Part shown: piece by piece, positions 9,640-19,152 of the stretch
Layout: each line of letters starts with the position of its first letter
Numbering within the stretch: the stretch's first letter is position 1
Source: Wolbachia endosymbiont of Tyrophagus putrescentiae
GTDB lineage: Bacteria > Pseudomonadota > Alphaproteobacteria > Rickettsiales > Anaplasmataceae
Direction: 5' to 3'
Assembly: GCA_030441635.1 (NCBI GenBank)
Contig: JAUEMM010000001.1
Span: 1-64,000 of the forward strand
DNA: 64,000 bases
Translations under genes and position numbers: made by a program
Notes under the pieces: model-generated
The model's input: only the letters and a program-made list of their open reading frames with translations
Databases searched by the model: none
Told to the model about the DNA's origin: nothing

Positions 9640-11051
9640 TTAGAAGTATTCTGCGCCTTTCACGTGTGATTTCAGTATTAACTTATTATAGTGTGTTGCA
9701 TCATTTACTTTTACCATCAAGAAAATCAGTCAATAAAATACGAGGCCAGAAGCTAAGATGTGCTCTTGAAAGATTGGGTCCAGTATTCATAAAATTTGGA
9801 CAATCTATGTCATCACGTACTGATATCTTGAATGATGATATAACAAATAACTTACTGTTAATATGCGATAGGCTACCGTCGTTTTCACATAAAGTTGCTA
9901 TTAAAACCATAGAAAATGAATTTAATTGCAAGCTAAACGAGATTTTTTCAAATTTTAATGAAATTCCGGTTGCAGCGGCGTCAGTTTCTCAGGTTCATAA
10001 AGCAGTGACAACAGAGGGTAAAGTGGTTGCAGTGAAGATATTGAGACCAAATATTGAGAAAATCTTTTCAAGAGATATAAAAATGCTTATGTGGCTTGCG
10101 AAAATTGCAGAGAAGTTCAGTAAGCAATCAAAAAGGTTAAAACCCATTGATCTAGTTGAAACTTTTGCTGAAATTTGTCGATTAGAGCTAGATTTACGCT
10201 TTGAAGCAGCACATTCTTCAGAATTAAGGGAAAATACTAAAAGTGACAGGGGTTTTTATGTACCTGAAATAGATTGGAGTAGAACTTCAAAAAGAGTTCT
10301 CACGATGGAGTGGATAGATGCTACGCCGATATATGAAGTAAAAGAGCATCGAAAACAAGTAGCAGTCAATCTTATCGAATCCTTTTGCAATCAAGTATAT
10401 CGAGATTGTTTTTTTCATGCCGATATGCACCCGGGGAATCTAATGATCGATAGCAGCAATAACATCATTGCTTTAGACTGTGGGATTATGGGAAGGATAG
10501 ATCGAGAAACGTATTATTATGTGATAGAGATATTGAAAGGTTTTCTGGAACGCGACTATAATCACGTTGCTGAAATGCACTTTAAAGCTGGCTACGTTCT
10601 GCCACAGTATAAAAATTTTGTTACGGCCTGTAGGGCGATTGGTGAACCAATTGTTGGACAACCGATACAAAAAATTTCATTTGCTAATCTGCTTGCCCAG
10701 TTATTCAAAGTAACTAGCGATTTTGATATGAAGGTTCAAACACAATTGCTATTGCTACAAAAAACTATGATCTTGCTGGAGGGAGCATGCCGCAAAATTT
10801 ATCCAGGAATTAATATGTGGGAAGTGGTTAAGGTATGGATGAAGAGCCAACAGAAGAATAAAATAGGATACAAGGAAAAAATAAAGAGCTCTTACCCAGT
10901 TAAAACTCTTCAGGAATTATCTAGCCTTGTCGGTAAACTAAATCTGATAGCTGATCAAAAGCTTGCGGGTAATAATAAGCTTCAAGACAGAGTTTCTTTT
11001 CTATTATTAATTATTATCACAATATTAATTGTTAAGTTTTTTTATTTATAA
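9636..11051 (+). CDS. ubiB: UbiB/ABC1-family protein for ubiquinone biosynthesis
   Basis: 471 residues. It shows the family motif KFGQSMSSR (KxGQ) followed by the alanine-rich nucleotide loop VAAASVSQVHKA, then a lysine in VAVKILRP, FFHADMHPGN as the catalytic-loop equivalent and DCGIMGR as the metal-binding DxG. The C-terminus has a hydrophobic stretch that could anchor it in the membrane. UbiB assists the ubiquinone hydroxylation steps and is an atypical kinase/ATPase. It overlaps znuC by four bases, although the functions are unrelated. Confidence 0.9.
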   Translation: MIRSILRLSRVISVLTYYSVLHHLLLPSRKSVNKIRGQKLRCALERLGPVFIKFGQSMSSRTDILNDDITNNLLLICDRLPSFSHKVAIKTIENEFNCKLNEIFSNFNEIPVAAASVSQVHKAVTTEGKVVAVKILRPNIEKIFSRDIKMLMWLAKIAEKFSKQSKRLKPIDLVETFAEICRLELDLRFEAAHSSELRENTKSDRGFYVPEIDWSRTSKRVLTMEWIDATPIYEVKEHRKQVAVNLIESFCNQVYRDCFFHADMHPGNLMIDSSNNIIALDCGIMGRIDRETYYYVIEILKGFLERDYNHVAEMHFKAGYVLPQYKNFVTACRAIGEPIVGQPIQKISFANLLAQLFKVTSDFDMKVQTQLLLLQKTMILLEGACRKIYPGINMWEVVKVWMKSQQKNKIGYKEKIKSSYPVKTLQELSSLVGKLNLIADQKLAGNNKLQDRVSFLLLIIITILIVKFFYL

Positions 11052-11138
11052 TTTTTCATAAAAAGTTTATCTTGTTCATTTTTACTTTCGGTAGGTTTTG
11101 TGTTATATATTTAGTATTAGTTAGGTTATGGTGTTGGT

Positions 11139-12122
11139 ATGCCTAGTACTCAAACTCAGGTTCTGAAAGAAAAGCTTGAAAGTTTAATCTTGGCAATTCA
11201 AGGTGGTGATTTTGACTCTGTAAAAAAAGCTCTTGAGGGTAGTAAAGAGAACGGATGTAAACAGTCTTCCGTAATTAACTTGAAAAATAAAGATGGGATG
11301 ACTCCTCTTCATGTTGCTTTAGAGCAATACAATATTGATTTGAAAATTATAAATTTGCTTTTAGATAGTGGAATTGATATCAAATACTGTTACAGTAATC
11401 CACTTGATAAAATAAGAAAAGAGTTACAAGGAGACAACTATTTACACATAGCTGCTAGAGCAGGGAATGTAGATGCTTTTTTATTAATATATAAGAAAAG
11501 TGTGGAAGATGGTTTTAGTCTACTAGGGTACAATGATAATCATGAAAATCCATTTCATATCGCAGCAAGTAGAGTGATACTTCCAGACGTAATAAGGAAG
11601 ATTTTTGAATATTTAAAATCAAGAGAAGATGAAGAAGGAAAAAAGATAAAAAAAGCAAAGGAGGCTAAAAATGAAGAAGGTTTAAAAAACTCTGAAATAA
11701 AAAAGGAAGAATTCAACAGTGAAAGAAAATTTGTAAAAAATGCACTGTATGCTAAAAAAGAATATGCACTGAATAATCAAAAAAGGACCCCCCTTAGCTT
11801 AGTTAGTGAACAAGGTAAGAGAAAAATCAAAGAAACTGTAGGAATAAAGGATAGTCTGGTACGCAGCAAGAGGCTTCATTTATGCTTGTATATAGTAGGA
11901 GCTTTAGCTTGTATTGCTGCTTTTTGCCTTTCTCTACACTTACTATATATAACTGCCCAAGCTTTTGCGCTTAGCACAATTGCTTCAGCAGCCGTTGGTG
12001 GAGTTGCATTCTTTGGTGCAAAAGCGTGTAGTGAAGTACATGATTTTTGTGGAAATGGAACAGACATAGAGGGTGTTGTAGTTACTAGCACTAGTATTGA
12101 TAGTGGACTTGGGACGGCGTAA
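11139..12122 (+). CDS. Ankyrin-repeat protein with C-terminal membrane segments
   Basis: 327 residues. Residues about 50-155 contain three ankyrin-type repeats (MTPLHVALEQ, NYLHIAARAGN, NPFHIAAS). A highly charged Lys/Glu segment follows at about 165-200. Near the C-terminus two hydrophobic helices (about 247-290, LYIVGALACIAAF and ALSTIASAAVGGVAFF) probably cross a membrane. This architecture is common among Wolbachia ankyrin proteins and is compatible with insertion in a host or bacterial membrane after secretion, which is inference. The specific partner is unknown. Confidence 0.8.
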   Translation: MPSTQTQVLKEKLESLILAIQGGDFDSVKKALEGSKENGCKQSSVINLKNKDGMTPLHVALEQYNIDLKIINLLLDSGIDIKYCYSNPLDKIRKELQGDNYLHIAARAGNVDAFLLIYKKSVEDGFSLLGYNDNHENPFHIAASRVILPDVIRKIFEYLKSREDEEGKKIKKAKEAKNEEGLKNSEIKKEEFNSERKFVKNALYAKKEYALNNQKRTPLSLVSEQGKRKIKETVGIKDSLVRSKRLHLCLYIVGALACIAAFCLSLHLLYITAQAFALSTIASAAVGGVAFFGAKACSEVHDFCGNGTDIEGVVVTSTSIDSGLGTA

Positions 12123-12193
12123 GTTAGAAACGGCTTGCAGATTGTGACGTATCAATGTACTTTTTAAGAACTATCGTTAAAAATTGTGCCTAG

Positions 12194-14164
12194 ATGTTGA
12201 AAAAAAAGTACGATAAAATTTTAATAGCCAACAGAGGAGAAATTGCTTGTAGGATAATAAGAACTGCTCACAAGATGGGTATATCTTGTGTTTGTGTGTA
12301 TTCAGATGCAGATATCAACTCTGTACATGTTATGCAAGCTGATGAATCGAGATATATAGGTCCTTCACCTTCTTGTTTAAGTTATTTAAACATTGAAAAA
12401 ATATGCGAAGTGGCAGTGGAGACCAATGTGCAGGCAGTTCATCCTGGCTATGGATTTTTGGCAGAAAATCCTGATTTTCCACGTGCTCTGCAGAAATATA
12501 ACATAGATTTTATCGGCCCGAGTGCAGAGACTATAGCACTGACGGCGAATAAAATTACAGCTAAAGAAGCTGCAAAAAAAGCTGGAGTGAATGTGGTACC
12601 AGGCTATACAGGTAAAATAAAAGATCCAGCTCATGCAGTGCAAGTTGCTGAAGAAATTGGTTTTCCTGTTATGTTTAAGGCGGCAGCGGGTGGCGGTGGC
12701 AAAGGAATGAGGGTGGTGAATTCAAAAGAAGAGGCTGAGCTGGCGTTTATATCTGCAACAAATGAAGCAGAAAAAAGCTTTAAAGATGGCAGTATATTTG
12801 TTGAAAAGTACATAGAACTACCGAGGCATATTGAAATACAAATAATAGCGGACAAATATGAAAATATAGTATGCCTTGGTGAGAGAGAGTGTTCAATACA
12901 GAGAAATAACCAAAAGATTATAGAGGAGACTCCTAGTCCATTTATTAGTGAACAAGTAAGGCAAGAGATGTATGCTCAATGCGTTTTATTGGCAAAGCAG
13001 GTTGGTTATTTCACAGCAGGTACAGTTGAATTTGTTATGGATAAAGATCACAAATTTTATTTTCTTGAGGTAAATACTAGACTGCAAGTTGAACATCCGG
13101 TCACGGAGCTTGTTACTGGAATAGATATAGTAGAAGAAATGGTCAGAATTTCCTGTGGAGAAAAACTAAGATTTAGTCAAGATGATATTAAACTCACTGG
13201 TTCAGCAATGGAAAGTAGAATCTGTGCTGAAGACCCATCAAAGAAATTTTTTCCTTCTGGTGGGAGAATAAGATATTATGATAAACCCGGTGATGTGAGA
13301 ATAGACGATGGGGTAACTGCAGGATCTGAGATCAGCATGTTTTATGACTCAATGGTTGCAAAGGTAATTACGCATGGGCAGGATAGAATAGAGGCAATAA
13401 AAAAGATGCAGAAAGCATTATCTGAATGCTATATAGGTGGAATAACTAATAACATAGAATTTCTTGAGTCGATCTTTCATCATCCAGATTTTATTGCAGG
13501 TAAGCTCCATACTAAATTTATTCCAGATTTTTACCCTAATGGTTTCCATGGTGATCCTGTTACGGAAGAGTATATGAAAATATCTATATTAGTTGCGCTT
13601 TATGTTCATTTAGAGAACGAACAAAAGTACAGCGATAAGATACAAGATGGAGCATTCGTAGTGGTGATTAATAGCAACGAATATCCAATAAACGCAAAAT
13701 ACCAGAATAACACGTTGACAGCGGTTTATAACCACAATGAATATTCCGTGAAAGGCAAATGGAAATCGCATAGTTATAAATTGTTAAATGTGATAATCAG
13801 CGATGATGTTGATATTACAGTAAAAATAGATAAGAAGGGTGATAAATATTTAATAAAGCATGCAGGAATGAAAGCTGAGTGTTGTGTATTGGATCCGTAT
13901 GTTGCTGAATTAAATAAGTTTGTGCTTAACAATGAATCAAATGAAACAAGGGAAAATGTTGTACAATCACCGATATGTGGCTTATTGACCAAATTATATG
14001 TAAATATAGGTGATCAAGTAGAGATAGGACAGCCCTTGTTTGTGATAGAAGCAATGAAGATGGAAAATATTATATGCTCTGAAATAAAAGCAGTGGTTAA
14101 AAACGTTCTTATACAGGAAGGTAAGAGCGTACAAGTAGGTGATATAATATTGGATTGTTTGTAA
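12194..14164 (+). CDS. pccA: Propionyl/acetyl-CoA carboxylase alpha subunit (biotin carboxylase + BCCP)
   Basis: 656 residues. An N-terminal biotin carboxylase domain (KILIANRGEIACRI) holds the ATP-grasp glycine loop KAAAGGGGKGMRVV at about 162-175 and the EVNTRLQVEHPVTE active-site strand. A middle BT-type linker follows. A C-terminal biotin carrier domain has EAMKMEN, with the biotinylated lysine at residue 622. The combined architecture is that of propionyl-CoA carboxylase alpha, which with PccB makes methylmalonyl-CoA; pccB is not in the window. Confidence 0.92.
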   Translation: MLKKKYDKILIANRGEIACRIIRTAHKMGISCVCVYSDADINSVHVMQADESRYIGPSPSCLSYLNIEKICEVAVETNVQAVHPGYGFLAENPDFPRALQKYNIDFIGPSAETIALTANKITAKEAAKKAGVNVVPGYTGKIKDPAHAVQVAEEIGFPVMFKAAAGGGGKGMRVVNSKEEAELAFISATNEAEKSFKDGSIFVEKYIELPRHIEIQIIADKYENIVCLGERECSIQRNNQKIIEETPSPFISEQVRQEMYAQCVLLAKQVGYFTAGTVEFVMDKDHKFYFLEVNTRLQVEHPVTELVTGIDIVEEMVRISCGEKLRFSQDDIKLTGSAMESRICAEDPSKKFFPSGGRIRYYDKPGDVRIDDGVTAGSEISMFYDSMVAKVITHGQDRIEAIKKMQKALSECYIGGITNNIEFLESIFHHPDFIAGKLHTKFIPDFYPNGFHGDPVTEEYMKISILVALYVHLENEQKYSDKIQDGAFVVVINSNEYPINAKYQNNTLTAVYNHNEYSVKGKWKSHSYKLLNVIISDDVDITVKIDKKGDKYLIKHAGMKAECCVLDPYVAELNKFVLNNESNETRENVVQSPICGLLTKLYVNIGDQVEIGQPLFVIEAMKMENIICSEIKAVVKNVLIQEGKSVQVGDIILDCL

Positions 14165-14352
14165 GAACTGTATGTGGAGATTATCTCTCTATGTGGTGGC
14201 TATACAAAAACAAAGAAGAAAACACTATATTTAAGTTATAAATGTGATATTACTACTACAGGCATTAAATGTTACTTAATATATTGTAGTGTAGGATTAT
14301 ATCAAGAGTGCATGACTCTCTATATGAGGGGTGCTATGTAAAGAAAATAGTA

Positions 14353-14440
14353 TCTGTTACTGCTTTTTGGTATGAGGCTATTCTAGTGTTGCGGCAGTGA
14401 AGTTTAATAATGTCTGTTACTGCTTTTTGGTGTGAGGCTA
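14353..14440. repeat. Two direct copies of a 28-base repeat, 60 bases apart
   Basis: Copies at 14353-14380 and 14413-14440 begin TCTGTTACTGCTTTTTGG and end GAGGCTA, differing at one position. The exact 60-base spacing suggests a degenerate 60-base tandem unit. The inner part of the second copy also belongs to the left arm of the hairpin at 14400-14475. Confidence 0.85.
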
Positions 14441-14475
14441 GAGGGTTATGAGCAGTAACAGACACTATTAAACTT
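14400..14475. repeat. Inverted repeat with 25-base arms
   Basis: The left arm at 14400-14424 (AAGTTTAATAATGTCTGTTA then CTGCT) and the right arm at 14451-14475 are complementary with one mismatch, around a 26-base loop. There is no U-run immediately after it, so it is not an obvious intrinsic terminator for pccA. It may be a palindromic repeat element or a structured 5' region of the cox transcript. Confidence 0.85.
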
Positions 14476-14684
14476 ATTATAAAATTTATTTAATGTAAAT
14501 ACTTTATATTATATTTTTTTAACTCAAAGTGTTATGGTTTTTCCATTAGAACAACTGTTTCCCCCTAAATTACTACATATATTATTATATCTTCCGAATG
14601 CTAAAAAATTATTAATTGCTATTAATCTGTGTTTGCGTAGTAAGTGTATATGTATTATATATAGTATGTTGTTCAGTTTTAAAG

Positions 14685-15452
14685 ATGAAGTTGTTGATAC
14701 TAATATTGTTAATAATATTCTACTCTAGTTTGTCGATTGCTTCTTCTCCAAGTGCGTGGCAACTTGGGTTTCAGTTACCAGCAACTGAGTTAATGGAAAA
14801 TGCTGTCAAGTCACACTCTTTCATTATGCTCTTGATGTCTGCTGTTGTTTTATTTGTGTGGCTGCTGCTTTTTTATGTCGTATTTCGTTTTCATAAAAGT
14901 AAGGTATCAAGTGTAAGCAAAGTTACTCATAATATTATTTTAGAAATAATTTGGACTGTGGTTCCAGTGATAATTGTTGCAATACTTACGGTGGAAAATA
15001 TAAAATTAATAAAAGAACAAGAAAAAATTCCCAAAACTGAATTAACTTTAAAAGTTATTGGTAATCAATGGTACTGGGGTTATCAATATCCGGAACATCA
15101 AGGTTTATCGTTTGATAGCTACATAAAAGGAGATGCTGACCTCAGTGCTCAAGATTTAAGGCTGCTATCTGTTGACAATCATGTTGTTTTACCTGTTAAT
15201 ACTAACATTCGTTTACAAGTGACAGCAGCAGATGTAATACATAGCTGGGGTATTCCTGCTTTTGGTATAAAAATTGATGCAATACCAGGTAGATTAAATG
15301 AAGCATGGTTTAATATAAAGAAACCAGGGGTGTACTATGGGCAGTGTTATGAATTATGTGGTCAAGGTCACGGATTTATGCCTATTGTTGTTGAAGCAGT
15401 AAGTCGAGAAGATTTTGACAAGTGGATCGAAGATAAAAAATTGTTAAGTTAA
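14685..15452 (+). CDS. coxB: Cytochrome c oxidase subunit II
   Basis: 255 residues from the ATG at 14685; a longer frame opens at 14616, but [12 protein letters not shown] is a proper signal sequence and gives the normal length. Two membrane helices follow (about 40-65 and 80-100). The C-terminal cupredoxin domain binds the CuA centre through a His in VIHSWG and through [12 protein letters not shown], supplying two Cys, a His and a Met; the aromatic WYWGYQYP stretch is the cytochrome c docking site. First gene of coxB-coxA-ctaB-coxF-like; its stop is 13 bases before the coxA ATG. Confidence 0.95.
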   Translation: MKLLILILLIIFYSSLSIASSPSAWQLGFQLPATELMENAVKSHSFIMLLMSAVVLFVWLLLFYVVFRFHKSKVSSVSKVTHNIILEIIWTVVPVIIVAILTVENIKLIKEQEKIPKTELTLKVIGNQWYWGYQYPEHQGLSFDSYIKGDADLSAQDLRLLSVDNHVVLPVNTNIRLQVTAADVIHSWGIPAFGIKIDAIPGRLNEAWFNIKKPGVYYGQCYELCGQGHGFMPIVVEAVSREDFDKWIEDKKLLS

Positions 15453-15465
15453 TGTGGAGACAAAT

Positions 15466-17016
15466 ATGAGTGATATGCCAAAGGGTATAAAGCGTTGGCT
15501 ATTTTCTACTAACCATAAAGATATAGGAACGTTATATATCATTTTTTCAATATTAACAGGAATAATAGGTGGTTTGTTGTCAGTGATTATCCGAACTCAG
15601 TTGATGCACGTTAACATACTCAACGGTAATCACCAGTTGTATAATGTAATGGTTACAGGTCATGCATTGATAATGGTGTTTTTTATGATAATGCCAGCCT
15701 TAATGGGAGGATTTGGTAACTGGTTTGTACCTTTAATGATAGGCGCTCCTGATATGGCTTTTCCTCGTATGAATAATTTAAGTTTTTGGTTGTTGGTGTC
15801 GTCTTTTATTCTACTCATCACTTCGGTGTTTGTAGGTGAAGGGCCAGGTACGGGATGGACTTTGTATCCACCTCTATCACAAGTAGTTTCTCATCCCAGT
15901 GCTGGAGTAGATCTTGCTATATTTGCCCTGCATGTTGCTGGTATGTCATCAATTGTCGGAGCAATTAACTTCATAGTAACTATATTTAATATGCGAGCAC
16001 CTGGAATGTCTTTAACTAAAATGCCGTTGTTTGTGTGGTCTGTTCTATTGACTGCATTTATGCTGATTGTTGCTTTACCGGTTCTTGCTGGTGCTATAAC
16101 TATGCTACTCACTGATCGCAACATTGGCACTTCGTTTTTTGATCCTGCTGGTGGTGGGGATCCTGTATTGTTCCAGCATTTGTTTTGGTTCTTCGGTCAT
16201 CCGGAAGTGTACATCATTATTTTCCCTGCATTTGGAATTATAAGTCAAGTTGTGTCAACTTTTTCACACCGGCCGGTGTTTGGTTATATGGGCATGATTT
16301 ATGCTATGATAGGAATAGCTGCATTTGGATTTATGGTATGGGCTCACCATATGTTCACTGTTGGGCTTAATACAGAAGCTGTTGTATTTTTTAGTGCCTC
16401 AACAATGTTTATTGGTGTGATCACTGGAATTAAAGTATTTAGCTGGATTGCAACAATGTGGGGTGGTGCAATTGAACTAAAAACCCCTATGTTATTTGCT
16501 TTAGGTTTTATTTTCGTGTTTGTTGGTGGAGGAGTGACAGGTATAGTGCTTTCTCATGGTGGAATAGATAAACTTCTGCATGATACTTACTATGTTGTAG
16601 CTCATTTCCATTATGTGATGTCACTGGCTGCTCTATTTGCTGCATTTGCTGGGTTCTATTATTGGATAGGCAAAATATCAGGTAAACAATACAATGAATG
16701 CTTGGGTCAGATACACTTTTGGCTGACTTTTATAGGAACTAACGTTACTTTTTTACCTCAACATTTTTTAGGATTATCGGGGATGCCAAGACGCATACCT
16801 GACTACCCGGACGCGTTTATTCCATGGAATTACGTTTCCTCTATAGGGTCATACATATCATTTTTTTCAGTGATGTTTTTTGTTTTTGTGGTTGTGCACC
16901 TTTTCATAAGAGGCAAAAAAGCTGGAGATAATCCGTGGGGAGGTGATACTCTAGAGTGGACTGTATCTTCGCCGCCACCTTTTCATACTTTTGAAAAACC
17001 ACCAGTTATAAAATAG
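15466..17016 (+). CDS. coxA: Cytochrome c oxidase subunit I
   Basis: 516 residues from ATG 15466, which has GGAGA five bases upstream; a GTG at 15454 would add four residues. Twelve membrane helices. Haem and copper ligands are visible: [10 protein letters not shown] (low-spin haem His), FGHPEVYI (CuB His and Tyr crosslink), and VAHFHYVMS (haem a3 and low-spin haem His). The K- and D-channel residues lie in the expected segments. It forms the catalytic core of the aa3-type terminal oxidase with CoxB; coxC is not adjacent here. Confidence 0.97.
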   Translation: MSDMPKGIKRWLFSTNHKDIGTLYIIFSILTGIIGGLLSVIIRTQLMHVNILNGNHQLYNVMVTGHALIMVFFMIMPALMGGFGNWFVPLMIGAPDMAFPRMNNLSFWLLVSSFILLITSVFVGEGPGTGWTLYPPLSQVVSHPSAGVDLAIFALHVAGMSSIVGAINFIVTIFNMRAPGMSLTKMPLFVWSVLLTAFMLIVALPVLAGAITMLLTDRNIGTSFFDPAGGGDPVLFQHLFWFFGHPEVYIIIFPAFGIISQVVSTFSHRPVFGYMGMIYAMIGIAAFGFMVWAHHMFTVGLNTEAVVFFSASTMFIGVITGIKVFSWIATMWGGAIELKTPMLFALGFIFVFVGGGVTGIVLSHGGIDKLLHDTYYVVAHFHYVMSLAALFAAFAGFYYWIGKISGKQYNECLGQIHFWLTFIGTNVTFLPQHFLGLSGMPRRIPDYPDAFIPWNYVSSIGSYISFFSVMFFVFVVVHLFIRGKKAGDNPWGGDTLEWTVSSPPPFHTFEKPPVIK

Positions 17017-17018
17017 TT

Positions 17019-17894
17019 ATGCATACAAGTGCTCTGTTTAAAGATGTGTCAACAATACTAGATTTTTGGCATTTACTGAAGCCAAGAATAATGTATCTAG
17101 TAGTGTTTACTGCAGTTGCTGGTATGGTAATTGCACCTGGGGATATGCATCCTTTTCTGGCGCTGATATCTCTTATTTGTGTTGCTCTTGGCTCTGGTGC
17201 CGCGGGTGCAATAAATATGTGGTATGATAGAGATATAGATGTACTGATGCAAAGGACAAAAAATCGCCCTATTCCTGCAGGCAGGGTGGAAGCAAACAGT
17301 GCACTGGAGTTTGGTGTTACTATTGGAATATTATCCATTTTTATCATGGCGATAGCGGTGAATTATCTCTCTGCTATTTTGCTTGCGATTAGCATATTGT
17401 TTTACGTTTTTGTATACACAATTTGGTTAAAAAGACGCACTCCGCAAAATATCGTTATTGGCGGAGCAGCGGGTGCTTTTCCTCCTATGATTGGCTATGC
17501 GGCTGTTACCAATTCTTTTAGCTGGGAGAGCTTTGTGCTGTTTTTAATAATCTTTATGTGGACCCCTCCGCACTTTTGGGCGCTGTCTTTAAATAGGTCA
17601 GAAGATTACATTAGGGCATCCATACCAATGTTTAATATTGTTTATGGTGCAGAAAAAACAAGAGAATATATATTAATTTATAGCATACTGCTCGTATTAA
17701 TCAGCTTGCTACCGGCATTATTTTTAGCTAAGTCCCTGCTTTATTTAATCCTAGCAACCTCTTCAGGTGGTGTGTTTATTTGGTATGCGATATCTGTGCT
17801 AAGATTTAAGAATTATCGCTCACAAAAAAAGATGTTCTCTTATTCAATTTCCTACTTATTTTTGCTATTTGCTAGTATTATTTTTTGCTTATGA
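17019..17894 (+). CDS. ctaB: Protoheme IX farnesyltransferase (heme O synthase)
   Basis: 291 residues, a UbiA-family polytopic prenyltransferase. The first Asp-rich motif is in [20 protein letters not shown], with the second region near [15 protein letters not shown]. It farnesylates haem b to haem O, the precursor of haem a for CoxA. It starts two bases after the coxA stop, so it is in the same operon, and its stop overlaps the start of the next small ORF as ATGA. Confidence 0.94.
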   Translation: MHTSALFKDVSTILDFWHLLKPRIMYLVVFTAVAGMVIAPGDMHPFLALISLICVALGSGAAGAINMWYDRDIDVLMQRTKNRPIPAGRVEANSALEFGVTIGILSIFIMAIAVNYLSAILLAISILFYVFVYTIWLKRRTPQNIVIGGAAGAFPPMIGYAAVTNSFSWESFVLFLIIFMWTPPHFWALSLNRSEDYIRASIPMFNIVYGAEKTREYILIYSILLVLISLLPALFLAKSLLYLILATSSGGVFIWYAISVLRFKNYRSQKKMFSYSISYLFLLFASIIFCL

Positions 17895-17992
17895 ATAAAC
17901 AACAAAAATGTAAAAATTATTTTTTATTTTTTATTTTAGTAGCGTTGGTAATTACGCTTTTTTTTGTCTCTATAATTAAGTTTAAAGGTTAA
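17891..17992 (+). CDS. 33-residue single-helix protein, CoxF-like
   Basis: ATG at 17891 overlaps the ctaB stop as ATGA, and the frame ends at 17992. The protein starts [10 protein letters not shown], has one membrane helix ([18 protein letters not shown]) and ends IKFKG. Small one-helix proteins ending in a T-I-V-K-like motif directly after ctaB are found in alphaproteobacterial cox operons as CoxF, ahead of ctaG. Here ctaG has moved away (56015). The coupling, composition and position support a real gene; the CoxF assignment is by memory of the family pattern. Confidence 0.6.
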   Translation: MNKQQKCKNYFLFFILVALVITLFFVSIIKFKG

Positions 17993-17993
17993 T

Positions 17994-18019
17994 ACTGGAA
18001 TCTAAATATAGACTCCAGT
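17994..18019. terminator. Hairpin between the cox operon and a converging gene
   Basis: Arms ACTGGAATCT (17994-18003) and AGACTCCAGT (18010-18019) form a 10-bp stem with one G-U pair around a six-base loop. It lies two bases after the CoxF-like stop and 16 bases before the end of the converging repeat gene. It could end both transcripts, but the U-tract is poor. Confidence 0.5.
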
Positions 18020-18034
18020 GTTAACGGAAACAAA

Positions 18035-19096
18035 CTATATTAGGTTTGTTATGCTGTCTGGCATTACATCATCCGGATTGAGAGTATTTATATCAACGCT
18101 TGGTTGCTTGTTATTTGAGTCCCCAGTGCTGGTATTGTTTGCACCTAAATCTGATTTTGTAATAACTGCTTTATTTCCTGTAAGCATTTTTAGCATTTTT
18201 TCTACACCCTCTGCATTAGCGTTGCTACCATCTGCTTTAGCAAAAGTAGAATCTGCGTTTATTTTAGTGTAGACGTCTTCTGTTTTAGCATAGTCATTCA
18301 ATGAGGTTTTATCAGCTTTGTTATTCAGATCAACTGCTTTAGCAAAGGTAGTGTTTGCATCTGTTTTAGTGTAAACGTCTGCTGCTTTAGCAAAGGTAGT
18401 GTTTGCATCTAAATCTGATTTTGTAATAACTGCTTTATTTCCTGTAAGCTTGCCTAGCATTGCTTCTACATTCCCTGCAGTAACGTTGGTACCATCTACT
18501 TTAGCAAAGGTAGAATCTGCTTTTGTTTTAGTGTAAACGTCTGCTGTTTTAGCATAGTCATTCAATGAGGTTTTATCAGCTTTGTTATTCAGATCAGCTG
18601 CTTTAGCAAAGGTAGTGTTTGCATCTAAAACTGATTTCGTAATAACTACATCATCTCCTGTAAGCTTACCTAGCATTGCTTCTACATTCCCTGCAGTAAC
18701 GTTGGTACCATCTACTTTAGCAAAGGTAGAATCTGCTTTTGTTTTAGTGTAAACGTCTGCTGTTTTAGCATAGTCATTCAATGAGGTTTTATCAGCTTTG
18801 TTATTCAGATCAGCTGCTTTAGCAAAGGTATTGTTTGCATCTGTTTTAGTGTAAACGTCTGCTGCTTTAGCATAATCACTTAATGCACTTGTATAACTTT
18901 CTATCATTGTTTTAAAGCCTGTTACTTCGCTTGGATTATTACTACCGCTTGCCTTGTACTTGAAAGTGTTACTATCAAAATCCAAAATATATTCGTTATT
19001 TCCACCATCTGTGTAAACAATAAACTTGGCTGATTCTGCAGTTGCTTCTACTTTTTGTGGTGTCAAACTCTCATAAAATTTCAAACTTGCTGTCAT
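18035..19096 (-). CDS. Tandem-repeat protein with YadA/tail-fibre-like repeats
   Basis: 353 residues with no signal peptide or membrane helix. After a 90-residue lead, residues 98-325 are built from units beginning NNKADKTSLNDYAKTADVYT, continuing TFAKVDGTNV, VEAMLGKLTG and ITKS(D/V)L. Units start at 98, 170 and 258; the first two are 72 residues apart and nearly identical, the third has an insertion. The short TFAKAADVYTK modules resemble the repeats in phage tail fibres and trimeric adhesin stalks. Function unknown. The initiation region has a clear AGGAG (revcomp of CTCCTTT at 19102). Upstream on the same strand is the WSP-like gene. Confidence 0.7.
   Translation of the reverse strand: MTASLKFYESLTPQKVEATAESAKFIVYTDGGNNEYILDFDSNTFKYKASGSNNPSEVTGFKTMIESYTSALSDYAKAADVYTKTDANNTFAKAADLNNKADKTSLNDYAKTADVYTKTKADSTFAKVDGTNVTAGNVEAMLGKLTGDDVVITKSVLDANTTFAKAADLNNKADKTSLNDYAKTADVYTKTKADSTFAKVDGTNVTAGNVEAMLGKLTGNKAVITKSDLDANTTFAKAADVYTKTDANTTFAKAVDLNNKADKTSLNDYAKTEDVYTKINADSTFAKADGSNANAEGVEKMLKMLTGNKAVITKSDLGANNTSTGDSNNKQPSVDINTLNPDDVMPDSITNLI
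18125..18805 (-). repeat. 216-base tandem repeats inside the tandem-repeat gene
   Basis: The same DNA words (for example ACCATCTACTTTAGCAAAGG at 18491 and 18707) recur at exactly 216 bases, which is 72 codons, so the reading frame survives changes in copy number. A third unit is diverged and carries an extra 48 bases. Confidence 0.88.
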
Positions 19097-19152
19097 AATT
19101 GCTCTCCTTTAAAAAATGTAATATACTAAAAAATCTATAATTTCTGTAAACA

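Larger units (their letters stand above)
14165..14684. other. Non-coding spacer with direct repeats and a long hairpin, upstream of coxB
   Basis: About 520 bases without a convincing gene. It contains a 28-base direct repeat and a long imperfect-loop hairpin, listed separately. A smaller dyad lies near 14177 (GGAGATTATCTCTC). The last 150 bases are very AT-rich and lead into coxB. The ORF opened at 14534 is in another frame from coxB and looks like noise. Confidence 0.6.

Noticed and set aside
14534..14728. Small ORF before coxB
   Set aside because: It overlaps coxB in another frame and has no ribosome binding site or domain.
18125..18805. CRISPR array
   Set aside because: The repeats are long, coding and in frame, and there are no short repeats with unique spacers or cas genes.
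18035..19096. Prophage WO tail-fibre gene
   Set aside because: No other phage structural, integrase or att-like feature is nearby; only the repeat style is similar.
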